64,000 nucleotides of DNA, from the NCBI GenBank assembly GCA_039954875.1, contig CP157202.1:1426001-1490000 (forward strand), read 5' to 3'. Of the stretch, positions 18,628 to 28,893 are shown in pieces (positions within the stretch are counted from its first letter, which is position 1; every line of letters starts with the position of its first letter). The translations under genes and the position numbers were made by a program. A model generated the notes under the pieces. The model searched no databases, was not told the origin of the DNA, and saw only the letters and a program-made list of their open reading frames with translations. This stretch comes from G039954875 sp039954875 (GTDB taxonomy: Bacteria > Bacteroidota > Bacteroidia > Flavobacteriales > Blattabacteriaceae).

Positions 18628-18904
18628 GGGTTAAAGGTAAACGTTTTTCTCCTCTGGAAATTGGGCTGGGAGTGTAGGTGATTTTTTTATTTTTAACAGT
18701 AATGAAGAGTGATCTTATATTAAAATATTTCAATAATATCGTTGATGGTAAATCTGATTGGGATCGGTGCTTTGAGCCGGGGAATGATTTGAGTGGCAAT
18801 ATCATTCAAAATATTAATTCCTCAGCTTTTAGACTCAACTTCGCATCTATCAAACTTCGCATAACACAGCATTTTTCGATTGTCGTCTGAGAAAAAAAGA
18901 CCTC
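18628..18904. other. Spacer upstream of era without a supported gene
   Basis: It contains a 70-codon open frame on the + strand (18678–18890) that I do not recognise and a near-consensus -7 box for era (TACCTTTA). Composition is still G/T-rich on the + strand. It may hold the lost start of the following LOG-like pseudogene. Confidence 0.4.
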
Positions 18905-19549
18905 ATGGTTTTGCTCCAAAGATGAGCACAGATCTATCTCCATGTTTTAAACTTATCTTATGATCTCTACCGTCTCTCGTTTTATAATTGGCATGAGCTT
19001 ATGAGTGGTTATTTCGAAGAAAGGGATGAAATCCTCGATTGGAAAATCTACCAACATTTTTTGAGATATAAGTATAATCCACCGATACATGAGGCTATAG
19101 AACCAGGGCATTCACGACTTTGGAATCGACGAAGCGCTTCGTCGTCTTTTGCAATACGATGATCAGGGTATGTGACCAAGAAAAAGCGTGTCGGGATTAT
19201 GGTAAGGCACAAGGCTGTCCGTGGGAATATATACTATGTAAAGGGTTTGCCCTTACGGCTAAGAAGCTCTCTGAAAAGGATCATTACATCACTAGAGGCC
19301 GATAGGCCGGGCATCATGGAGGCGGCCAATCTGGTGGTTTATTTTCGAGACTATAGTACTGAAGATTTGTTGGATGTTATTAATCTTTTGTTCTCCGGGC
19401 GCCTGAGCCCGACTCGAAAGACTATCATACCCGTACTTAGGAAGTCTTGGGACAGTTTCCTCGTGGCTATACCGACTTGGTTTTATAGAAATGAACTGAG
19501 TAATCTTTTCTCTTTGCACATCGCTAACTACGTTCAATACTTAATCTGA
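18905..19549 (+). pseudogene. Decayed LOG-like (lysine-decarboxylase-fold) Rossmann protein
   Basis: Pieces in alternating frames match a LOG-like Rossmann nucleotide-binding protein. These are HDFGIDEALRRLLQY (about 19110–19155), VGIM.RHKAVRGNIYYVKG (about 19190–19250), KGFALTAKKLSEKDHYIT (about 19240–19295) and PGIMEAANL (about 19308–19335), then RDYSTEDLLDVINLL and IPTWFYRNELSNLFSLHIA. The PGIMEAAN motif is the diagnostic nucleotide-phosphate site of this superfamily, although the usual GGG before it is damaged. At least two frameshifts separate the parts. The functional protein's substrate is unknown; related LOG proteins release cytokinin bases from nucleotides. It lies just before the strand-composition switch. 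Confidence 0.65.
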
Positions 19550-19554
19550 AAGAT

Positions 19555-20103
19555 CCGAAAACAAGTCAGACTGCTTGAGGCTATCAGTAAAACCAAAGCA
19601 CAACTGGCGAAAAAATATCAATGTTCATTTAGCGGCGAACACGGCGATGGACAGATACATAGCCTCATCCTTCCCGTCATGTTTTACGAAGAGATCATCA
19701 GCTACTTTCATCACGTCAAATAGATCTTCGATACTAAGGGGATCTTCAATACGGAAAAGCCCCCACGATGACAATATCACTACGGTAACCCCTGCGAAGA
19801 AAAAACCTCAGTACAACACTTTTTTGGACTTATCGCAACATGAAGGTATCCCATGCCACAAAGAGCGTTGAAACGGAGCAGGCATCTGACGCAAGAGAAA
19901 GACTATAAGGGGTATAATGTTTGTCCAAACCCACCAAGCCGGTTAAAGGGAAGATCTCTCTACCCCATGCACGAGCCAATGCCTCAATGATGAAAACACC
20001 TGTACTGGCAATCTTCTGATCCATCCAATCGTACTGCTTGAAGAGACTACCCGGATATAAACAAAATTGAGATACAAATTGATCAACCCCAGATCTCATA
20101 GTA
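19555..20103 (+). pseudogene. C-terminal fragment of an FAD-linked / Fe-S oxidoreductase (GlcD-like)
   Basis: The + strand reads TKAQLAKKYQCSFSGEHGDG near 19590–19650 and continues YFHHVK.IFDTKGIFN near 19705–19755. These are the C-terminal signature of FAD-linked oxidases of the glycolate/D-lactate type (SGEHGDG, VK..FDP..i.NPGK). About 60 codons later are C.SKPTKPVKGK and HARAN, resembling the start of the fused Fe-S domain (MCPSy.at...e...RARAN). Stops and frame changes interrupt it. The N-terminal FAD-binding half is absent, the upstream edge coinciding with the end of the LOG-like remnant. Confidence 0.6.
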
Positions 20104-20203
20104 ATGGCGGACTACGGAAACAATCAAATCTTCAAGGAAGTTTTTGATAAAAATAAGTCTTCTAATTCCCCTCCTTACACAACGTACTCATCAAACACTC
20201 TAC

Positions 20204-21589
20204 TCACAACAAGACCCCATTAAGAAACAGATAAGCAATAGAGAAATAGATGACAATACCAGTCACATCTACCAAAGTGGCAACAAAAGGAGCAGAAGAA
20301 CTCGCTGGATCTCCACCAAGCCTCTTGATCAAAATCGGCAACATCGAGCCGCTCAAAGTCCCCCATAGGACAATACCAACTAAAGAAAAGGCTACAGCCA
20401 AAGCCACCAAAACCCAATGCGAACCGTAATCATAAAGCCGAGTGCTTTGCCAGGTAGCAATACGAACAAAACCGATCAAGCCTAAGATACCACCCAATGA
20501 CAAGCCACAGATGATCTCCCGGCGCATCACACGCCACCAATCTTTCAGGCGTACATCACCTAGAGCCATCGCTTGAATAATCAGACTAGCTGCCTGAGAA
20601 CCACTATTGCCCCCACTAGACACCACCAAAGGAATAAATAAAGAAAGTACCACGGCCTTCTCAATCGCATTCGAAAAATATTGCATAGCTGTAGTAGTAA
20701 ACATCTCACCTAGAAAAAGCACGGTCAACCACCAAGCCCGTTTTTTGATCAGGCTGGACAAAGGTACACCAAGGTAGGCCTGATCGAGAGCATCCATCCC
20801 ACCTATTTTTTGAATATCTTCACTGTAGTTTTCATTAGCCACCCAAAGTATATCATCTATAGTGACAATCCCAAGTAGGACATTCTGGTCATCGACCACT
20901 GGAAGCGCCACCCTATTATTCATATTGAAGACTTTAATAGCCTCCTCCTCACTATCAGTGACGCTCAAACTGATATAACGCCCATCCATCAACTCAGTCA
21001 CCTCAGTAGAAGGATCTACTAAAAGGAATTCACGTATTCTGACATCATCGACCAATTGCCCTTGTTCGTTGACAATATAGACCACCTCTATCGTATCACT
21101 GTTTTTGCCCTCTCTACGGATGTAATCCAGCACATGCTCAACCCCCCAGGTATCGCGCACAGCGATATAATCAGGGATCATCAAACGCCCAACGCTATCC
21201 TCAGGATATCCCAGAGAGACCAACGTCTGACGTTTCTCTTCAGGCCGAAGATATTTAACCATCTCCTTGACCGAATACTCAGGTAACTCTTCCAAAAAGG
21301 CCACGCGATCATCCACGGGCAACTCATTCAAAAGCTCAGCTACTTTGGCTACCGGAAGATTTTTTACAAGCTCTTTCTTTAGGGGAAAATCCAATATTTT
21401 AAATACATTGGCAGCTCGATGGATCTCTAATATACCCACAATAGCCATGGCGCCCTCAGGATACGCTTGAATAAGTTCGACCAAATCGCTGATATTTTGA
21501 TCATTCAAATCCTCGCTGAGATGTACCAAACGGCCTTGGATCAAGGCCTTTTTCAGTTCCATCTTCAATGAATTAAATGCTTTCACCAT
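20204..21589 (-). CDS. mgtE: Magnesium transporter MgtE
   Basis: MgtE is an inner-membrane Mg2+ channel gated by cytosolic Mg2+. The N-domain (about residues 1–130) shows LPVDDRVAFLEELPE. Two CBS domains follow, with VGRLMIPDYIAV near 140 and VALPVVDDQNVLLGIVTIDD near 233. The C-terminal membrane domain has about five helices, with VVSSGGNSGSQAASLIIQA near 325 and GGDPASSSAPFVATLVDVTG near 430, which form the ion path. I start it at the ATG at 21589; the open frame extends to 21664 with an unrelated sequence, and an ATG at 21562 is also possible. It diverges from leuS. Confidence 0.95.
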   Translation of the reverse strand: MVKAFNSLKMELKKALIQGRLVHLSEDLNDQNISDLVELIQAYPEGAMAIVGILEIHRAANVFKILDFPLKKELVKNLPVAKVAELLNELPVDDRVAFLEELPEYSVKEMVKYLRPEEKRQTLVSLGYPEDSVGRLMIPDYIAVRDTWGVEHVLDYIRREGKNSDTIEVVYIVNEQGQLVDDVRIREFLLVDPSTEVTELMDGRYISLSVTDSEEEAIKVFNMNNRVALPVVDDQNVLLGIVTIDDILWVANENYSEDIQKIGGMDALDQAYLGVPLSSLIKKRAWWLTVLFLGEMFTTTAMQYFSNAIEKAVVLSLFIPLVVSSGGNSGSQAASLIIQAMALGDVRLKDWWRVMRREIICGLSLGGILGLIGFVRIATWQSTRLYDYGSHWVLVALAVAFSLVGIVLWGTLSGSMLPILIKRLGGDPASSSAPFVATLVDVTGIVIYFSIAYLFLNGVLL

Positions 21590-21833
21590 AACGGACTTTT
21601 TACAGGTTAAACATGAGCCGTATGAAAAAGCCCCTACGACTGCCCAAACTGAGGCAACCTGCATAATTAATCAAATTTGAAATAAGTACAAAAACCATCA
21701 AAATAGACTCCAATACTCACCTCTATATCAAACCTGATCTAAGATAAATAGACCAGATAAAAAGGTGGAAAACCGGTCAATCCGCTGGAAAAATCCATAC
21801 ATTTGTCTCATCAAAACAGCTGGTAAAAAAGAG

Positions 21834-24641
21834 ATGGAATACGATTTTAATAACATCGAAAGATACTGGCAAAAATATTGGAAAACACATCAGACCTTCC
21901 AAGCTGATGATATTACTGAAAAAATTAAATATTATGTGCTGGATATGTTTCCCTATCCCTCTGGTGCCGGACTACACATAGGTCATCCGCTTGGGTACAT
22001 CGCTTCAGATATTTACGCCCGACACAAACGCGCTGAAGGGTACCATGTGCTTCACCCCATTGGATTCGACTCCTTCGGCTTGCCAGCAGAGCAATATGCC
22101 ATCCAGACCGGACAACATCCGGCTAAGACTACAGAGATCAACATTCAACGGTATAAGGAACAACTCAGCAAGTTAGGTTTTTCTTTCGATTGGAGTCGAG
22201 AATTCCGCACCAGCGACCCGTCCTACTATCGCTGGACACAATGGATCTTCATACAACTCTTCAACTCCTGGTACGATCAAGAAGCCCAGCGAGCCCGGCC
22301 CATCGAAAGCCTGATCGAAGCCTTCGAAAAAAACGGCAATCAGACAATCAAAGCCGCTGGCACAACGACAAATCCATTTACTGCTGAAGAATGGAAAAAC
22401 TCTACAAAAGCTAAAAAAGAAATTATCTTACAAAACTATCGTTTGGCATTCCGCTCAAAGGCCACAGTTAATTGGTGCCCGGAACTAGGCACCGTCCTAG
22501 CCAACGACGAGGTCAAAGACAGAAAAAGTGAACGCGGTGGATACCCAGTCTATCAAAAGGAAATGGTACAGTGGAGCATGCGGATCACTGCCTATGCCGA
22601 GCGACTTTTAAAAGGATTGGATGAAATCGACTGGCCCGAAGCGCTCAAAGAATCTCAGAGCTATTGGATCGGTAAGTCTTTCGGTGCACGCATTCGCTTC
22701 GAACTCACCAAAGGCAACAGTATCGAAATATTCACCACTCGACCCGACACAATATTTGGCACGACCTTCATGGTTTTGGCACCTGAGCATCCCATAGTGA
22801 ACCAGATCACCACAGCCGAACACCGCCTAGCAGTAGAAGCCTACATCGAAGAGATAAAAAAACGCAGCGAACTCGAGCGCCTATCCGATGTGAAAAACGT
22901 ATCAGGCCAATTCACCGGAGCTTATACCCTGCATCCATTCACGGGGAAAAAACTCCCCCTCTACCTCAGCGACTATGTACTGGCTAATTATGGGACCGGA
23001 GCCATCATGGCCGTACCGGCTCACGACAGTCGCGACCATCGTTTTGCCAAAAGATTTGGCCTGGAAATCCTTGAGGTCATCTCTGGTGGATCCGATGTAC
23101 AAACGGAAGCCCACGAAACCAAAGAAGGCTATTGCATTCATTCGGATTTTCTCAACAAACTAGAAGTAAAAGTCGCCATCAAAAAAGCCATCGAAAAAAT
23201 AGAAGAAAAAGGGATTGGTCAGGGCATGATCAACTACCGCCTACGCGATGCCGTCTTCTCCAGACAACGTTATTGGGGAGAGCCCATACCGATTTATTAC
23301 AAAAAAGGCATTGCAGTCCCTCTCCCTGAACAAAAATTACCGTTACTGCTCCCAGATATCGACAAATATATACCCACTGAAGAGGGGGAACCACCATTGC
23401 GCCGTGCCAAGGCCTGGGCCTGGGACGAAAAACAACAAAAAGTCGTCAATAATGAACTTATGGATGAGATACAGGTTTTCCTGCTAGATACCAACACCAT
23501 GCCAGGTTGGGCCGGATCGAGTTGGTATTTCCTCCGATACATGAATCCTAAAAATGAGGAAAGATTCGTCAACCAGCAAGCAGAAAACTATTGGCAAAAT
23601 GTCGATCTATACATCGGTGGAGCAGAGCACGCCACCGGGCACTTGCTCTATGCAAGATTTTGGCACAAATTTCTCAAAGATCGGGATTGGGTGAGTACCG
23701 AAGAGCCTTTCAAAAAGCTCATCAATCAGGGGATGATCCTGGGTAACTCGGCCTTTGTAGCACGAGTCAATGGTACAAAAAAATTCATTTCAGCTGGACT
23801 GGTCAAAAATCAGGACGTGCAAGAGTTGCACATCGACATCCAATTGCTCAAGCATGGCGATGAATTAGATGTAGAAAAATTCAAAAAGTGGAGACCAGAA
23901 TTTGCCGAAGCTGAGTTGATATTAGAAGGAGGTAAATTTTTCTGCCGGCGCAAGGTAGAAAAGATGTCCAAGTCGAAATACAACGTAATCAACCCAGATG
24001 AAATCTGCGAAAAATATGGTGCTGACACCCTGCGGATGTATGAGATGTTTCTAGGTTCTCTCGAACAATCCAAACCTTGGAATACACAAGGGATCATCGG
24101 AGTTCATCAATTTCTGAGAAAATTCTGGCGCTTGTTTCACTCTACAGGGGTATTTCACACTGATCAAGAGCCCCCCACAGCTGAGGAGTCTAAGGTGCTG
24201 CATCAGGCGATCAAAAAGATCAGAAAGGATATTGAAAATCTTTCTTTCAACACTTCTGTGAGCGCTTTCATGATCGCTGTGAATGCCTTGACTGCCTTGA
24301 AATGCTGCAAACGCATCATACTCGAACCCTTGGTAATTCTGATTGCTCCTTTTGCCCCACATATCGCCGAAGCGCTTTGGCAACGCTTGGGACACGAAGA
24401 TTCAGTTAGCCTTGCCCGCATACCAAATCACGACCCACAACACTTGGTAGAGGAAATCATAGAATACCCAGTTATGTTCAATGGAAAGTTACGATTCAAA
24501 GCACACTTTCAGGCAAACATACCGACAACAGAGATCGAACAACAAATCCTCAAATATCCCAAGATACAGGATTATTTAAACGGCAAAACCTTGAAAAAAA
24601 TCATCATCATACCCAAAAAAGTGATCAACATCGTCTTATAA
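21834..24641 (+). CDS. leuS: Leucyl-tRNA synthetase
   Basis: LeuS charges tRNA-Leu and edits mischarged products. The 935-residue protein has the HIGH motif in YPSGAGLHIGHPLGY near 40–54, the CP1 editing domain with TTRPDTIFGTTFMVLAPEH near 300 and YGTGAIMAVPAHDSRDHRFA near 385, and KMSKSKYN near 710. The anticodon-binding helical domain and a small C-terminal domain follow. The start is the ATG at 21834 because MEYDFNNIERYWQKYW is the conserved N-terminus; an open frame extends 69 bases further upstream without homology. The codon third positions are A/C-rich, unlike + strand genes left of 19.5 kb. Confidence 0.97.
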   Translation: MEYDFNNIERYWQKYWKTHQTFQADDITEKIKYYVLDMFPYPSGAGLHIGHPLGYIASDIYARHKRAEGYHVLHPIGFDSFGLPAEQYAIQTGQHPAKTTEINIQRYKEQLSKLGFSFDWSREFRTSDPSYYRWTQWIFIQLFNSWYDQEAQRARPIESLIEAFEKNGNQTIKAAGTTTNPFTAEEWKNSTKAKKEIILQNYRLAFRSKATVNWCPELGTVLANDEVKDRKSERGGYPVYQKEMVQWSMRITAYAERLLKGLDEIDWPEALKESQSYWIGKSFGARIRFELTKGNSIEIFTTRPDTIFGTTFMVLAPEHPIVNQITTAEHRLAVEAYIEEIKKRSELERLSDVKNVSGQFTGAYTLHPFTGKKLPLYLSDYVLANYGTGAIMAVPAHDSRDHRFAKRFGLEILEVISGGSDVQTEAHETKEGYCIHSDFLNKLEVKVAIKKAIEKIEEKGIGQGMINYRLRDAVFSRQRYWGEPIPIYYKKGIAVPLPEQKLPLLLPDIDKYIPTEEGEPPLRRAKAWAWDEKQQKVVNNELMDEIQVFLLDTNTMPGWAGSSWYFLRYMNPKNEERFVNQQAENYWQNVDLYIGGAEHATGHLLYARFWHKFLKDRDWVSTEEPFKKLINQGMILGNSAFVARVNGTKKFISAGLVKNQDVQELHIDIQLLKHGDELDVEKFKKWRPEFAEAELILEGGKFFCRRKVEKMSKSKYNVINPDEICEKYGADTLRMYEMFLGSLEQSKPWNTQGIIGVHQFLRKFWRLFHSTGVFHTDQEPPTAEESKVLHQAIKKIRKDIENLSFNTSVSAFMIAVNALTALKCCKRIILEPLVILIAPFAPHIAEALWQRLGHEDSVSLARIPNHDPQHLVEEIIEYPVMFNGKLRFKAHFQANIPTTEIEQQILKYPKIQDYLNGKTLKKIIIIPKKVINIVL

Positions 24642-24684
24642 ACAAGCTCAAACTTTATCTATCGTTTCAAAAACCGAAAAAACG

Positions 24685-25345
24685 ACAAAAACATTATGGA
24701 AAAACAAAAATTATATTCTATTGAACTGAATAAAATCAGCGAAGAAAACAGTACACCGGTGATCTTTTAAACACAAAAATTCATTCTACCTATCCCCAAA
24801 TTTGACGATAGTGGAGAACAACTGGTCTACCCAGCAGACCATGAAAAAACTGGCCAACTGATATCACAGATTGGCAAGACAAACCCATTGGGGATAAAGG
24901 CCTAGTTTTTTTTCAATGACAAAGACAAAAGCTATCAAGCTGTAAAAGGTGATGTCCAAGGCGTTATCATTTTCAACCTCGTCAGTCGAGAACAGGCAGA
25001 TAAACTTTATGAAAAAATCAAAATCTTTAAAGGAAATTCTTCAAAAATTTATCTGCAGCAAACAAAAGAATTCCTGGATTATACCAAAGAGTTTGGTCTG
25101 GACGATCGATACAATTTCACCAGAACGTTTATCCAGAATAAAATGAGAATTTTGAAAAGCCATGGGATATAACCCGAATATTGGTTACAGAAATGTGATG
25201 ACCGGGATATCTGCCATGCAGTATACATCGAAAGTTAGGGTAAATTTCAAAAACTAGCGGCCACACTACAAAAATTCAGCAACGGAACCATCATCCTCAA
25301 ACAAGGCAAAGAGATACTTTTGATAAAGCACAAATAATTCCTAGA
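24685..25345 (+). pseudogene. Unrecognised broken gene between leuS and gdhA
   Basis: Starting at an ATG at 24685, one frame reads with stops through MEKQKLYSIELNKISEEN, FDDSGEQLVYPADHEKTGQL, YQAVKGDVQGVIIFNLVSRE and DYTKEFGLDDRYNFTRTF, ending near LQKFSNGTIILKQGKE. In-frame stops occur after STPVIF, before FFFNDKD and after KSHGI. I do not recognise the family. The frame stays largely in register, which indicates recent inactivation by point changes. No signal peptide was seen. Confidence 0.55.
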
Positions 25346-25505
25346 GACATACACATATACCAATGGAAAAAGAATATAAAACGCAAACGACATGAAAAAA
25401 GCACAAATCAAAGGAGAAAAAACCATCATCCCAAAAATAAAAAGACAAAAAAAAAATTGAGTCCTTATCCATGAATCGATTCTATCATAATCAAAAAAAA
25501 TACCT

Positions 25506-26942
25506 ATGTCCACACATAATCAATATTCTGACGAAACACATTCATATAGCTTTTTTCAGGGCGTAGAACGAAACTTTAACAAAGCCGCCCACTTCGTCCC
25601 CTACGAAAGCGGGATTTTAGACCAGATCAAAGCATGCAATGCGGTCTATCGCATGCGTTTCCCAGTCAAATTAGGCGGTCAAATAAAAGTCATCGAGGCC
25701 TACCGTGTACAACACTCCCATCACAAGCTCCCTTGCAAGGGGGGCATACGCTACAGCACAGCCGTCAATCAGGACGAAGTTATGGCCTTAGCTGCACTGA
25801 TGACTTACAAATGTGCCATTGTAAACGTCCCTTTCGGTGGAGCTAAGGGTGGCATCAATATCGACCCGCAAACACTACCACCCGAATATGTAGAAAGGGT
25901 CACCCGTAGATACACAGCTGAGCTGATCAAAAAGAATTTTATCGGCCCAGGTATAGACGTACCCGCCCCAGACTACGGCACAGGCGAACAAGAGATGAGC
26001 TGGATCGTAGATACTTATCTCTCACTCAACCCTGGGGAAGTTGACTCTTTGGCGTGCGTCACCGGCAAACCCATATCACAAGGTGGAGTGCGAGGCCGCA
26101 AAGAGGCTACCGGGCTAGGTGTTTTTTATGGGATCCGAGAACTATGCCAAATGAAAGAAGAGATGCGTGCCATCGGTTTAAATACTGGTCTAGAAGGCAA
26201 GCGCATAATCGTCCAAGGATTGGGCAATGTAGGCTATCATGCTGCAAAATTCTTCCATGAAGCCGGTGCTATTATCATCGCCCTGGCCGAACGCGAAGGA
26301 GCGGCCTACAATCCAAAGGGACTTGATGTAGAGAAAGTGATGACCCACTTAAAGGAAACCAAATCCATCCTCAACTTCCCAGGAGCACAAAATATCAAAA
26401 ACACAACCGACGCCCTGGAAATCGAATGCGACATCCTCATCCCAGCAGCCTTAGAAAACGTAATCAACAACAACAATGCTGCACGTATCAAAGCTAAGAT
26501 AATAGGTGAGGCAGCTAATGGCCCTTTGACCCCAAATGCCGATGATACCCTCAGCAAAAAGGGAGTGATCATCATACCAGATATCTATCTGAATGCTGGT
26601 GGAGTGACCGTTTCCTATTTCGAATGGCTCAAAAACCTTAGCCATGTACGCTACGGCCGTATGGAGAAACGCTTCAGTGAAAATATGAATGCAGAGATCC
26701 TACAAGCCGTCGAAAACGTCAGTGGCAAGAAAATATCCGAGCAAGAACGTAAGGCCATCCTGCGCGGACCCGACGAAACCGACCTGGTATACAGTGGGTT
26801 GGAAGACACTATGATCAATGCCTTCTACGAACTGCAGGAGCTCCAAAAGACCAAAAAGATAGAGGACATGCGCACAACGGCCTTTGCACTAGCCATCGAA
26901 AAGGTCGGTTGTCTGTACCAAAAGATGGGCATCTTCCCGTAA
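25506..26942 (+). CDS. Glutamate dehydrogenase (Glu/Leu/Phe/Val dehydrogenase family)
   Basis: It interconverts glutamate with 2-oxoglutarate and ammonia using NAD(P). The 478-residue protein has LPCKGGIRYS near residues 77–86, the catalytic-lysine region KCAIVNVPFGGAKGG near 102–117 and the Rossmann loop GLGNVGYHAAKFF near 238–250. PDIYLNAGGVTVSYFEWLKN near 358 is the typical C-terminal block. The substrate could be another amino acid of the same family, but glutamate is the most common. It stands alone and a hairpin follows 30 bases after the stop. It is intact. Confidence 0.93.
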   Translation: MSTHNQYSDETHSYSFFQGVERNFNKAAHFVPYESGILDQIKACNAVYRMRFPVKLGGQIKVIEAYRVQHSHHKLPCKGGIRYSTAVNQDEVMALAALMTYKCAIVNVPFGGAKGGINIDPQTLPPEYVERVTRRYTAELIKKNFIGPGIDVPAPDYGTGEQEMSWIVDTYLSLNPGEVDSLACVTGKPISQGGVRGRKEATGLGVFYGIRELCQMKEEMRAIGLNTGLEGKRIIVQGLGNVGYHAAKFFHEAGAIIIALAEREGAAYNPKGLDVEKVMTHLKETKSILNFPGAQNIKNTTDALEIECDILIPAALENVINNNNAARIKAKIIGEAANGPLTPNADDTLSKKGVIIIPDIYLNAGGVTVSYFEWLKNLSHVRYGRMEKRFSENMNAEILQAVENVSGKKISEQERKAILRGPDETDLVYSGLEDTMINAFYELQELQKTKKIEDMRTTAFALAIEKVGCLYQKMGIFP

Positions 26943-26971
26943 AACGCTATCCCCTGATCAGCAAAATATAA

Positions 26972-26994
26972 AAGCCACCTCTCATGGGTGGCTT
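26972..26994 (-). terminator. Hairpin terminator for the minus-strand unit (and possibly gdhA)
   Basis: AAGCCACC, seven-base loop, GGTGGCTT forms an 8-bp stem. On the minus strand it is followed by TTATATTTT, as expected for a rho-independent terminator. A degenerate version (AAGCCAC…GGCGG) occurs at about 29697–29716, in the equivalent position of the second copy of the duplicated unit. Confidence 0.6.
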
Positions 26995-26998
26995 CCCG

Positions 26999-28881
26999 AT
27001 CATGACTGATACATACTTATCTTATAAAAAAGTTTATAATCGTACCAGCAATCGTCTATCCAATCCGTAGCACTAACCTTAGAAACAGACTTCTGCTGGC
27101 TTCTATTGATTTTTTTAAACATGAAAAAGATACGTTCGAAGTGTTTAGATCTATATGACCTTCATTGTCCATTAAGATATAATAGTTATCAAGCGGTATC
27201 TCAACAGTACGAATCAGATCTTTGTTAGAAAGATCCTTCGTGAGCCTAGATGGACCATTTTTTAGATCCAAAGCGCTGACAGTGGCGATAAACGAATGAT
27301 TGATAATAAAAGCACGGAAAACTCAACATTCAACTTGATAAAACCTAAATGATGGCTAACAATTGCCTGTCTGTTTTTCATTCACATTTGGGTATTAGAT
27401 CCCCCACACTGGAAGCAGTATCATATTTAGGAACCGGCAAAGCGATAAATATTCCTACATAACAATATGGAATCTCTAAATACAATGGTTTCCACATTGA
27501 GATCACTACTAGTAAAATAGACCTTACAATCCATTATCTGTATAGTCTTAAACCTTGTTTAAAAGAAAAATAAGTTCATCGACACCTCATTGAATACCCT
27601 CAAGGTTAGAGTTAAATATTCTGATTTCCATAATTTTTTCCAGCTATACTATGGTTGACAATAGCTACCTTCCTCAGTTTTTTAGGATAACCCATCTGAT
27701 TTAATATCTCTATAAAACAATCTCTAAATTTCTTGGCACTTTTGTCATAATGATGAATCAACATCTTTTTGATCATTGGGATGTTTAATTTCGTTCTTAA
27801 TATCTTCTTTTCAACGGCATAATTGGCATGCTTTGTAAAATAAAAGATGAAATATTAATCTCCTATCGAGATATTTACCCCTTGATGTGACTCGTCGATA
27901 GAAAACCAAAGGCGGATATTGGCCGGTATATTATTCTTATCCATATGGGCCAGGGCATAGCATGAGATCATTGTCACCTCATACTGGGGCCCATGACAAT
28001 CACTCAACTCCTCATAGTCCTAAAAATAGATTTGTGACCAAATCTCTTAAGAACGTCCTATACTAGTCAACGGAGTCTTTACCTGTAAAGAGGCCTGTAG
28101 AGTAGTGAAATCACCATTCTGAGATTTTACAGTGAAATCGATTTTTTATTCTCCAACTTGGAGTAAAGTTAGGATGCTTTTAAATGGATTTCTTCATCCT
28201 AAGGAACGATCATGTGAGTGTTTATCCAGCTGTGCTGTCAGTTATACCTAAACCACAAGGGGCTTGAGCATTTTGCATTCGGTATACCCAACCAGTATCG
28301 ATCATATAAGATTAGCCTTAAATCACATCTTCCTCCAAGGGAGAGGACAAAAAAATATTTTTTTTTTTTTTCGGATAAAGGGATTTTTACCTGGAATGCT
28401 TATTACCTTATCCCCCTCTAAACACAACAAACCTTTATCTGCAGTCTTGGGATCTATCATCTGAAAATATACATTGATCAACCCTATGTACAGACGATTT
28501 TGGGAAGCGGCAAAAGTCCCTTACTTACGGAGATATTGAACTCTTCTTTGTGTGTAGAGTTCTTGATATAAGACGCCTCAATAAACTCTAGCCAAACTTA
28601 AAAAAAATTCAGCATCATACATGATCTTCTTCTCATTGGCCTGGTACAACATAGCAAAGAGGAAGACCAAGTCGTACAAAATACCGGTAGCATTGTGTCC
28701 TCTCTAAAAATATTTGTCTCCAAACTGCCGTATGCCCCCCCCCTACATACGTCTTTACTACAGCAGACATACCCTGGACTGAGGTCTACCTGTCAGGAAA
28801 ATCTATCTGATCTTTGTAAGTCTGACCCCATAGATCTAAAATCGTCAAGGACCAGCATAAGATAAAATATAATCTTCTCAT
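26999..28881 (-). pseudogene. Decayed exported alpha/beta-hydrolase-like protein, copy 1
   Basis: The gene begins at the ATG at 28881 with a signal peptide (MRRLYFILCWSLTI…LWGQ). Pieces in order are LINVYFQMIDPKTADKGL (about 28470–28410), YALAHMDKNNIPANIRLWFS with SHQGVNISI (about 27970–27865), IKKMLIHHYDKSAKKF and MGYPKKLRKVAIVNHS (about 27785–27640), and ALDLKNGPSRLTKDL with DNYYILMDNEGHIDLN (about 27270–27130). Serine of the nucleophile elbow (usually GPSMGG) is not preserved in a readable form. Frameshifts and stops occur throughout. The same motif order occurs in copy 2. Known Bacteroidota relatives are secreted, often by type IX secretion; the substrate is unknown. Confidence 0.65.
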
Positions 28882-28893
28882 ATTTCACCTATT

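Noticed and set aside
18854..18881. Second dif-like sequence with a good XerC arm (ACTTCGCATAA)
   Set aside because: The XerD arm is poor and it is 0.6 kb left of the composition change. Not reported as a site.
19898..19925. 28-bp sequence resembling a XerCD dif site (…ACTATAA-6-TAATGTT…) at the skew switch
   Set aside because: Only the inner halves match and the same bases read as part of the Fe-S oxidoreductase remnant. It needs a genome-wide search with the phylum's dif consensus.
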